From an uncultured Oscillibacter sp. (GTDB lineage: Bacteria; Bacillota; Clostridia; Oscillospirales; Oscillospiraceae): a DNA stretch of 33,448 nucleotides. Below, one piece after another: positions 1 through 5,657 of the stretch. The notes below the pieces were generated by a model, which was not told the origin of the DNA, did not search any database, and was given only the letters and a program-made list of their open reading frames with translations. Location of the stretch: positions 1 through 33,448 of the forward strand of contig CAAGJQ010000063.1 of the NCBI GenBank assembly GCA_900770295.1, read 5' to 3'. The translations under genes were made by a program, and so were the position numbers. Position 1 is the stretch's first letter; every line of letters starts with the position of its first letter.

Positions 1-30
1 AAATACGCATTGTCACAATGGCTGAATTCC

Positions 31-60
31 ATAAAAACGGCTCAAAGGAGCCGTTTTTAT
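31..60 (-). terminator. Intrinsic terminator (usable in both directions)
   Basis: Arms ACGGCTC and GAGCCGT enclose a 4-base loop, with A5 on one side and T5 on the other, so it could stop transcription on either strand. On minus it closes the unit that starts with the NhaC-type transporter and includes the small ORF at 105-155. On plus it could serve a gene left of the window. Confidence 0.8.
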
Positions 61-66
61 GGAGTT

Positions 67-106
67 GCGCGGCCGCCGCGCGAATAAACCGCAAAGCGGT
101 TTATTC
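67..106. repeat. Two adjacent perfect hairpins
   Basis: The first hairpin (67-81) is GCGCGG-CCG-CCGCGC. The second (82-106) has 11-base arms around an AAA loop. They abut with no spacer and sit just before the terminator at 31-60. The compact style (short perfect stem, 3-base loop) resembles the hairpin array at 32449-32577, but I see no shared primary sequence long enough to call them one family. Confidence 0.6.
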
Positions 107-155
107 AGTAGACATTATTATAGCGCCGTTTTTTCTTTGGCACAAGCCTTCTCAT
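105..155 (-). CDS. Possible small basic peptide (16 aa)
   Basis: ATG at 155 opens a 16-codon ORF encoding MRRLVPKKKRRYNNVY, ending in TGA. An exact AGGAGG lies at 167-172, 11 bases upstream. The peptide is strongly basic and matches no family I know. It lies between the hairpin after the NhaC-type gene and the terminator at 31-60, so it would depend on read-through from that gene. A TTGTGC-17-TATAAT promoter-like match (117-145) falls inside the ORF, so the same bases may instead start a short RNA. At this length chance is a real alternative. Confidence 0.3.
   Translation of the reverse strand: MRRLVPKKKRRYNNVY
117..145 (-). promoter_or_regulatory. Possible promoter reading leftward
   Basis: On minus, TTGTGC (140-145) and TATAAT (117-122) are spaced 17 bases apart. 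The -10 is perfect and the -35 weak. A transcript would start near 110, cross the hairpins at 67-106 and end at the terminator at 31-60, giving an RNA of about 75-80 nt. It overlaps the small ORF at 105-155, and the two readings compete. Confidence 0.35.
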
Positions 156-174
156 ACCGGGAATCCCCTCCTGT

Positions 175-216
175 GAAAAGAACCGCGCCTGCCGGAGGTG
201 GTATCCGGCAGGCGCG
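175..216 (-). terminator. Hairpin after the NhaC-type gene, probable terminator
   Basis: Two perfect 12-base arms (184-195 and 205-216) enclose a 9-base loop. On minus the hairpin is followed by the T-rich GTTCTTTTC, an imperfect U tract. It lies about 40 bases after the transporter stop. Termination may be partial because the strong terminator at 31-60 lies farther on. Confidence 0.6.
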
Positions 217-254
217 TAGCCGCTTTTTGATTGGCGTTTTGTCCCGGGTTCTTT

Positions 255-1997
255 TTACACGCCGCTCCGGCTGTGGCGCCGCTTGATGACAGCCAGAGTC
301 CCCAGCATCAGCACGATGCCGACGGGCAGGCCCAGGATGCCGAGAGCGCCGGCGGATACCAGGATGCCAGCGATCAGGTAGGTGACGCCGGACACCACCG
401 CGCAGGTAATGGCATAGGGCAGCTGGGTGGACACATGGTTCACATGGTCGCACTGGGCGCCGGCGGAGGCCATGATGGTGGTGTCGGAGATGGGGGAGCA
501 GTGGTCGCCGCAGACGGCGCCGGCCATACAGGCGGAGATGCAGACGATGGCCATGGGGTTATCCATGGAGAACACGTTCTGGACAATGGGGATCAGGATG
601 CCGAAGGTGCCCCAGGAGGTGCCGGTGGCAAAGGCCAGCAGGCAGCCGATGACGAACACAATCACGGGCAGCAGCATCTGGACGCCGGTGGCGGAGGTGC
701 GGACGAAGTCCCGGACGAAGTACTTGGCGCCCAGAGAGTCGGTCATGGCCTTCAGGCTCCAGGCGAAGGTCAGGATCATGATGGCGGGCACCATGGCCTT
801 GAAGCCCTCGGGGATGCAGCCCATCATGTCCTTGAAGCTCATGGAGCGGCGGATCAGGAAGTAGACGAAGGCGAACACCAGGGCGAAGGCGGAGCCCAGC
901 ATCAGGCCCACGGAGGCGTCAGAGTTGGAGAAGGCGGTGATGAAGCCCTCGCCCTCAAAGAAGCCGCCGGAGTAGATCATGCCGATGACACAGCAGACGA
1001 TCAGCACCACCACGGGCAGCACCAGGTCCAGCACCCGGCCCTTGTCCTCGGCCACCTCGTCCTCCGCCGCGGCGTAGGGATTGGGGCCGGAGAACAGGTC
1101 GCCGTTTTCGATGGCGTTGCGCTCGAAGGTGCTCATCAGGCCGAAGTCCACCTTCATGACCACCAGGCCCACCATCATGACGATGGTCAGCAGGGCGTAG
1201 TAGTTATAGGGAATGGCCCGCAGGAACAGGGTGAAGCCCTGGCCGTCCTCGGCGAAGCCCGCCACGGCGGCGGCCCAGGAGGAGATGGGGGCGATGATGC
1301 AGATGGGAGCGGCGGTGGCGTCGATGATGTAGGCCAGCTTGGCGCGGGAGATGTTGTGCTTGTCCGTGATGGGCCGCATGACGCTGCCCACGGTCAGGCA
1401 GTTGAAATAGTCGTCGATGAAGATCAGGCAGCCCAGCAGAATGGAGGCCAGCTGTGCGCCCACCCGGCTCTTGATGTGGACCTTGGCCCAGCGGCCAAAG
1501 GCGGCGGAGCCGCCGGCCTTGTTCATCAGGCACACCATGGCGCCCAGGATGACCAGGAAGATCAGGATACCCATGTTGTAGCTGTCGGTGACGGAGGCTA
1601 CGATGCCGTCGTTGAACACATGGAGGATGGTGCTCTCAAAGGCGAAGTTGGAGTACAGCAGACCGCCCACCAGAATGCCGATGAACAAAGAGCTGTACAC
1701 TTCCTTTGTGATCAGGGCCAGAGCGATGGCGATGATGGGCGGCAGCAGGGACCAGAAGCTATTGAAGAACCGGCTGGGGGACTCCACATAGCCGGTGCCG
1801 CCGCAGGTCTCACAGGGGGCTGCGGTCCCCTCGTCCGTGAGGACTACACCGGCGGCGCCGCAGTCGGCGCACTCGATCATCTTGGTGCCGGTCTCCTCGG
1901 TGGGGTCGTCCGCAGCGAAAGCGGTGCCGGTCATGACCGTGCACAGCAGCAGGACCAGGGCCAGCAGCGGCAGCACCCGGCGTCTCAGGTTTTTCAT
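255..1997 (-). CDS. NhaC-family transporter, probable lysine transporter (LysW-like)
   Basis: A 580-residue polytopic membrane protein of the Na+/H+ antiporter NhaC superfamily. Visible family landmarks are the hydrophobic repeats and the GTSWGTFGI and GDHCSPISDTTI segments. NhaC proteins behind lysine riboswitches have been proposed as lysine transporters (LysW), and this gene has such a riboswitch at 2072-2240. Lysine uptake is therefore a better guess than plain sodium/proton exchange. Residues 1-28 look like a cleavable signal peptide ending AFA. A Cys module follows (C43-x2-C46, C62-x2-C65-GGTG) before the first conserved helix, suggesting a zinc-ribbon-like domain outside the membrane; this is uncommon in the family. 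The ATG follows GGAGAGAG. A hairpin follows the stop. Substrate and direction are inferred, not shown. Confidence 0.85.
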   Translation of the reverse strand: MKNLRRRVLPLLALVLLLCTVMTGTAFAADDPTEETGTKMIECADCGAAGVVLTDEGTAAPCETCGGTGYVESPSRFFNSFWSLLPPIIAIALALITKEVYSSLFIGILVGGLLYSNFAFESTILHVFNDGIVASVTDSYNMGILIFLVILGAMVCLMNKAGGSAAFGRWAKVHIKSRVGAQLASILLGCLIFIDDYFNCLTVGSVMRPITDKHNISRAKLAYIIDATAAPICIIAPISSWAAAVAGFAEDGQGFTLFLRAIPYNYYALLTIVMMVGLVVMKVDFGLMSTFERNAIENGDLFSGPNPYAAAEDEVAEDKGRVLDLVLPVVVLIVCCVIGMIYSGGFFEGEGFITAFSNSDASVGLMLGSAFALVFAFVYFLIRRSMSFKDMMGCIPEGFKAMVPAIMILTFAWSLKAMTDSLGAKYFVRDFVRTSATGVQMLLPVIVFVIGCLLAFATGTSWGTFGILIPIVQNVFSMDNPMAIVCISACMAGAVCGDHCSPISDTTIMASAGAQCDHVNHVSTQLPYAITCAVVSGVTYLIAGILVSAGALGILGLPVGIVLMLGTLAVIKRRHSRSGV

Positions 1998-2013
1998 GTT
2001 TCTCTCTCCTTAT

Positions 2014-2047
2014 AAAAATGAAGTCATGACTGCGGTCATGACTTCAT
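2014..2047 (-). terminator. Riboswitch-controlled terminator
   Basis: Perfect arms around ATGAAGTCATGAC, followed on minus by TTTTTAT, end just before the Shine-Dalgarno of the NhaC-type gene. Bases 2043-2049 (GTATGAA on minus) can instead pair with TTCATAC at 2063-2069. That alternative stem overlaps the 5' arm and would act as antiterminator. This is the expected off-switch layout: lysine bound, terminator formed. Confidence 0.85.
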
Positions 2048-2071
2048 ACCCAACGTTTCCCTGTATGAATC

Positions 2072-2240
2072 CACGACAGCGCTCCACCCTCTCAGGTGAC
2101 AGTCCGTGGGATGTTCTCCCCCGGCCCGGCTCCGGCCCCACAGGCTGGGGATCCCGAAACCTCGGCGGCTGCCCCTTTCCTCTCCCTCTGTGCCTGTCCG
2201 TGTGAGGGAGACTACTCTTGACATCCGCGCCTCTATCATG
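2072..2240 (-). ncRNA. Lysine riboswitch (L box) aptamer
   Basis: On minus the conserved L-box blocks occur in order: GATAGAGGCGCG, AAGAGTA, AAAGGGGCAG, CGCCGAGG, CTGTCAC and GAGGGTGGAGC. The ends CATGATAG (2233-2240) and CTGTCGTG (2072-2079) pair to close P1. Block order and spacing match the known class (for example the B. subtilis lysC leader). Family knowledge: lysine binding lowers expression of biosynthesis or transport genes. Here it controls the NhaC-type gene through the terminator at 2014-2047. Confidence 0.93.
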
Positions 2241-2252
2241 CTTAGCGGCTCT

Positions 2253-2280
2253 ATTATATAGGAGTTTTCAGGAAAGTCAA
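2253..2280 (-). promoter_or_regulatory. Promoter of the lysine riboswitch transcript
   Basis: TTGACT (2275-2280) and TATAAT (2253-2258) are spaced 16 bases apart. The start would fall near 2246, a few bases before the riboswitch P1 stem. Confidence 0.85.
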
Positions 2281-2383
2281 TGAACTTTTATATTTTTTGC
2301 TGTTTTTCCTTAGAAAACAGTAAAAAACTGTCCGATGTGATTGCGGTTTTTCCGCCGATGCTTTTTCTGTCCAACAGCAGGAA

Positions 2384-2423
2384 GCAAAAATATCCGGGCG
2401 GCAATACCGCCCGGATATTTTTC
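2384..2423 (-). terminator. Terminator of the uracil permease gene
   Basis: A long GC stem (arms built on ATATCCGGGCGG / CCGCCCGGATAT) around a short loop lies 13 bases after the uraA stop. It is followed by T5 on minus and preceded by A5, so it may work in both directions. Confidence 0.85.
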
Positions 2424-2436
2424 AATGGATTCAGGA

Positions 2437-3816
2437 TCAATACCGGCCCAGGGAGGCGGCGGTATCAGAGGTGGCGCTCTTGCCGAAGTGGAAGTCGTTG
2501 CCGGGCAGGATGGCGTTGAGGATGATGCCGGCAATGGCGGCGATGGCCAGAGAGGTCAGGGTGATGGAGGCACCGCCCACGGTGAAGGTCAGGCCGTTGG
2601 TGAAGCCCAGGCCGCACACCAGGATGACGGCGGCGATGATGAGGTTGCGGCTGTTGGTGAAGTCCACCTGGTTCTCCACCACGTTCCGCACACCGATGGC
2701 GGAGATCATGCCGTAGAGGATGAAGCTGACGCCGCCGATGATGGCCGCGGGAATGGTGTTGACGAGATAGGCGAAGGCGGGGCTGAAGGAGAGGATGATG
2801 GCATAGACGGCGGCCAGGCGAATGACCTTGGGATCATGGACCCGGGACAGCACCAGCACGCCGGTGTTCTCACCGTAGGTGGTGTTGGCGGGGCCGCCGA
2901 AGATGGCGGACAGAGAGGTGGCGATGCCGTCGCCGATGAGGGTGCGGTGCAGGCCGGGGTCCTCGATGAAGTTCTCGCCCACGGTAGCGGAGATGGCGGA
3001 CATGTCGCCGATGTGCTCCATCATGGAGGCGATGGCGATGGGGGCCATCACCAGGATGGCGGAGATGTCGAACTTGGCGACGCTGCCGCCGAAATCGGTG
3101 ACAAAGGGCTGGAAGCCCAGCAGCGGCGTGGAGCCGCCGAACAGGCCCTGGACATCCAGGCCGGAGAAGTCCACCATGCCGGCCACCAGGGCCACCACGT
3201 AGGGGATGACCACGCCCAGCAGAATGGGGATGATCTTGACCATGCCCTTGCCCCAGATGTTGGCCACCACGATGACGGCGATGGACACCAGCGCCAGCCA
3301 CCAGCAGGTGGAGGCATTGGACACGGCGGAGGGCGCCAGATTCAGTCCGATGAGGATGATGATGGGACCGGTGACGACGGGGGGCAGGTAGTGCATGACG
3401 CGATGGACGCCCACCGCCTTGATGATGAGGGCCAGCACCACGTACAGAAGGCCCGCCACCACGATGCCGCCGCAGGCGTACTGCAGCTTTTCACCGGCCT
3501 CCATGGTCGCGTACATGCCGCTGTCCATGGCGCCCATGGCGGCAAAGCCGCCCAGGAAGGCGAAGGAGGAACCCAGGAAGGCGGGGACCTTCATCTTCGT
3601 GCAGACGTGGAAGAACAGCGTGCCGAAGCCGGCGAAGAACAGCGTAGTCTGGATGGACAGGGGCAGGCCGTAGCTCTGGACCAGGATGGGCACCAGCACC
3701 GTGGCGCCGAACATGGCGAACATGTGCTGCAGGCCCAGGATCAGCATTTTGGGAATGCCCAGGGTCCGGGCGTCCCGGATGGGCTGCTGGCCGATATCGG
3801 GTTTCTTTTCGTTCAT
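2437..3816 (-). CDS. uraA: Uracil permease (NCS2 / nucleobase-cation symporter)
   Basis: A 459-residue inner-membrane permease of the NCS2 family. The stretch TTYGENTGVLVLSRVHDP (around residues 308-325) matches the UraA/PyrP uracil signature, in which the Glu is a substrate ligand; xanthine and urate permeases differ here. The N-terminal LGLQHMFAMFGATVLVPIL is the usual first helix. I chose the ATG at 3816, not the one 30 bases upstream, because AGGAG lies 8 bases before it. The gene stands alone between terminators, with a long leader (3817-3985) that contains a terminator, so expression is probably attenuated. It imports uracil for salvage; proton coupling is family knowledge. Confidence 0.9.
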   Translation of the reverse strand: MNEKKPDIGQQPIRDARTLGIPKMLILGLQHMFAMFGATVLVPILVQSYGLPLSIQTTLFFAGFGTLFFHVCTKMKVPAFLGSSFAFLGGFAAMGAMDSGMYATMEAGEKLQYACGGIVVAGLLYVVLALIIKAVGVHRVMHYLPPVVTGPIIILIGLNLAPSAVSNASTCWWLALVSIAVIVVANIWGKGMVKIIPILLGVVIPYVVALVAGMVDFSGLDVQGLFGGSTPLLGFQPFVTDFGGSVAKFDISAILVMAPIAIASMMEHIGDMSAISATVGENFIEDPGLHRTLIGDGIATSLSAIFGGPANTTYGENTGVLVLSRVHDPKVIRLAAVYAIILSFSPAFAYLVNTIPAAIIGGVSFILYGMISAIGVRNVVENQVDFTNSRNLIIAAVILVCGLGFTNGLTFTVGGASITLTSLAIAAIAGIILNAILPGNDFHFGKSATSDTAASLGRY

Positions 3817-3852
3817 ATCAGTTTTCTCCTCTCTTTTGCTGCGCACAGGGGC

Positions 3853-3880
3853 AAAAAAAATACCGGCACTCCAGCCGGTT
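3853..3880 (-). terminator. Leader terminator (attenuator) before uraA
   Basis: ACCGGC-TGGAGT-GCCGGT followed by T8 on minus lies about 40 bases before the uraA start and well after its promoter, so it would abort uraA transcription. An upstream CCGGT (about 3960-3964) can pair with the 5' arm, and AAGAGG/CCTCTT (about 3971-3976 with 3913-3918) could form another leader stem. I recognise no known riboswitch core and no clear PyrR-binding consensus. Confidence 0.75.
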
Positions 3881-3987
3881 CAGAAAAGGGAAATCCCATA
3901 AAAATAAGAAAAAGAGGAACCTTCCACAGCTTTCATGTTACGCGTCATCAACAGCATACCGGTCTCCCCCTCTTGTTATTTTGACTT

Positions 3988-4016
3988 ATTATACAGAAAG
4001 GCCATGTGCTTTGCAA
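3988..4016 (-). promoter_or_regulatory. uraA promoter
   Basis: TTGCAA (4011-4016) and TATAAT (3988-3993) are spaced 17 bases apart on minus. The start near 3981 leaves a leader of about 165 nt, which contains the attenuator at 3853-3880. Confidence 0.8.
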
Positions 4017-4061
4017 GAAGGAGTTCTCATGAGGTCCGAACAAAATATCTGTCGAAAATTG

Positions 4062-4098
4062 TAAAAAATGACGGCAGAGAAGGACTCTGCCGTCATTT
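4062..4098 (-). terminator. Terminator after the DUF523 gene
   Basis: The stem AATGACGGCAGAG / CTCTGCCGTCATT is followed by T6 on minus and overlaps the last codons and stop of the DUF523 gene. It separates that unit from the uraA promoter. Confidence 0.85.
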
Positions 4099-4524
4099 CA
4101 GCAGTGTTTCGATCCGGGATTCCCCGTATACCGGGATACCGTTGGCGGCCAGCAGCTCCGCCGTCACGCCGTCTCCCGCCGTCAGTGTGCCGGAAAAGGT
4201 CCCGTCATAGACCTGCCCCCGGCCGCAGGAGGGGCTGCGCTCCTTCAGCACCGCCGCCTCGCAGCCCAGCAGGCGGCACAGCCTGAGGGTCTCCTCCGCT
4301 CCCCGGCGGTACTGGTCCGTCACATCAATGCCGCTCCGGGTCCGCACGGCGCCCCCCTGCCGCTCGGCGGGCGGGCGGGGCGTGGGCAGGCCCCCCAGCT
4401 GCTCCGGGCAGACGGGCACCAGCGTGTGGCGCTCCGCCAGCGCCTTGACCAGCGGATGTTCCTTGGACGCGCCGTCATACCGGCAGCGGGTCCCCAGCAG
4501 ACAGGCTGAGATCAAAATGCGCAT
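4093..4524 (-). CDS. DUF523 protein, TudS-like thiouracil desulfurase candidate
   Basis: A 143-residue protein covering a full DUF523 domain. It opens MRILISACLLGTRCRYDG, typical of the family. Three spaced cysteines are seen: C8 (SACLLG), C39 (PVCPE) and C100 (SPSCG). DUF523 members have been characterised as TudS, a [4Fe-4S] enzyme removing sulfur from 2-thiouracil, with three cysteines holding the cluster; this protein keeps that pattern. It follows the DUF3783 gene by 7 bases, so the two are co-transcribed. The uracil permease gene lies just beyond its terminator, which fits thiopyrimidine salvage but proves nothing. Function here is inferred from family only. Confidence 0.75.
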   Translation of the reverse strand: MRILISACLLGTRCRYDGASKEHPLVKALAERHTLVPVCPEQLGGLPTPRPPAERQGGAVRTRSGIDVTDQYRRGAEETLRLCRLLGCEAAVLKERSPSCGRGQVYDGTFSGTLTAGDGVTAELLAANGIPVYGESRIETLLK

Positions 4525-4531
4525 TTCCGCC

Positions 4532-4906
4532 TCACCTTCCCTGAATGGCCCGCCGCTCCCGCGCCAGCTCCGTGTACAGCGTCACGGCGTTCCAGGTCCG
4601 GTTGTGGGGGGTCAGCACCGCCTTCAGGCAGTCCGGCCCCACACCAGCGCCCGCCAGCGCCGGCAGCAGCGCGTCCAGCTGGTCGTCCATTCCGCACAGA
4701 ACGATCATCCGCCCGCCCAGAGTACCGCCGGCATAGGGCTGGGCCGGACCGGGGGCAGTGTCCAGTCCCGCCAGCACCGCCAGCGTTTTGTTGTAATCCG
4801 TCCGGGCCACCGGCACGATCTCCGCGCCCAGCGGTCCGGCGGCGGCCTCCACCGCCAGAATAGCCGGCAGGGTATCAAACCCAAACAGCAGCAGTTTTCC
4901 ACTCAT
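4532..4906 (-). CDS. DUF3783 domain protein
   Basis: A 124-residue cytosolic protein matching the DUF3783 family of Clostridia, whose function is unknown. An N-terminal LLLFGFD strand is followed by alternating helices and strands; a second block holds MIVLCGMDDQLDALLPAL and, near the end, AVLTPHNRTWNAVTLYTELARER. The ATG at 4906 has a strong AAGGAGGTA 6-7 bases upstream. A 17-codon upstream ORF (4903-4956) ends TGA on this ATG. It is grouped with the Nudix gene upstream and the DUF523 gene downstream, so a small stress or nucleotide-maintenance operon is possible. Confidence 0.7.
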   Translation of the reverse strand: MSGKLLLFGFDTLPAILAVEAAAGPLGAEIVPVARTDYNKTLAVLAGLDTAPGPAQPYAGGTLGGRMIVLCGMDDQLDALLPALAGAGVGPDCLKAVLTPHNRTWNAVTLYTELARERRAIQGR

Positions 4907-5051
4907 ACAGGTACCTCCTTCACGCCGGGGCTTTCCGTGCAGCCCCGGATAACCATGCTCCTCCGTTCCGTTGAAAGATGCCGGAATGAACAGCGGTTCG
5001 TATCAACCCCGGCTTCTCCTCTCTCCGGATGCCGGGGCTTCAGCCGGACGC

Positions 5052-5519
5052 TCATACCAGCTTCTCCCCGTTCAGCACCGCCAGCACCAGCTTCTCCCCC
5101 TCGTATTTCAGCTTCAGGGAGAAAAACGGCGTGTTGCTGTCCAGAAGCCGCAGGAAGATCTTGTCCCCCTCCCACAGGGGCAGGGACAGCAGGTCCGCCT
5201 TTTTGATCCAGGCCAGTTCGCCCTCGTCGCACTCGTGGGGCGTTCCCGTCCAGCCCGCGGCAGTGAACAGGTGCATGTACTCCGTGGGATACCGGTCGGA
5301 CACGAAGGTCACCAGGCCCCGGTAGCGGTAGTCCGTCAGGGTCAGGCCCGTCTCCTCGAAGGTCTCCCGCAGGATGCAGTCCTCAGGGCTCTCGCCCTCC
5401 TCGAACTTGCCGCCCACGCCGATCCATTTGTCGTGGTTCATGTCGTTCACTTTTTTCACCCGGTGGAGCATCAGGTACTCATCTCCCCGCTCCAGATAGC
5501 ACAGGGTGGAATTGATCAT
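5052..5519 (-). CDS. Nudix hydrolase, 8-oxo-dGTP diphosphatase-like (MutT family)
   Basis: A 155-residue single-domain Nudix hydrolase. The Nudix box is complete: G37-x5-E43-x7-R51-E52-x2-E55-E56-x-G58-L59, carrying the metal-binding glutamates. The N-terminal TLCYLERGDEYLMLHR and the GVGGK just before the box are typical of Gram-positive MutT/YtkD-like oxidised-nucleotide hydrolases; the exact substrate cannot be read from sequence. The ATG at 5519 lies about 7 bases after AAGGAGAGA. It is the first gene of the Nudix-DUF3783-DUF523 group. Between it and DUF3783 lie 145 bases with two GC hairpins lacking U tracts. Confidence 0.85.
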   Translation of the reverse strand: MINSTLCYLERGDEYLMLHRVKKVNDMNHDKWIGVGGKFEEGESPEDCILRETFEETGLTLTDYRYRGLVTFVSDRYPTEYMHLFTAAGWTGTPHECDEGELAWIKKADLLSLPLWEGDKIFLRLLDSNTPFFSLKLKYEGEKLVLAVLNGEKLV

Positions 5520-5542
5520 GGGGCATCTCTCCTTATGGGGCT

Positions 5543-5571
5543 ATTATACGCCTGAAACGCGAAAATGAAAA
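5543..5571 (-). promoter_or_regulatory. Probable promoter of the Nudix-DUF3783-DUF523 unit
   Basis: TATAAT (5543-5548) is perfect; TTTTCA (5566-5571) lies 17 bases upstream as a weak -35. The start would fall about 15-20 bases before the Nudix ATG. Confidence 0.5.
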
Positions 5572-5614
5572 GCCCCTGCTTCCGGAGACCTGTTCCGGAC
5601 AGGTCCGCATCCGC

Positions 5615-5652
5615 AAGAGGACAGCTCCGGCCTTTGCCGGAGCTGTCCTCTT
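5615..5652 (-). terminator. Strong hairpin after the P-type ATPase gene
   Basis: Perfect 16-base arms with a 6-base loop lie 5 bases after the ATPase stop. On minus only TT follows, so it is not a textbook terminator, but its place and stability suggest 3'-end formation or RNA protection. A smaller inverted repeat, GACCTGT-N5-ACAGGTC, follows at about 5587-5605. Confidence 0.55.
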
Positions 5653-5657
5653 CAGGC

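Noticed and set aside
59..286. 75-codon plus-strand frame across the left-edge hairpins
   Set aside because: No ribosome site; it runs through a terminator arm and two palindromes and has no recognisable domain.
4907..5051. GC hairpins between the Nudix and DUF3783 genes as terminators
   Set aside because: Neither is followed by a U tract on minus, and the genes otherwise look like one unit.
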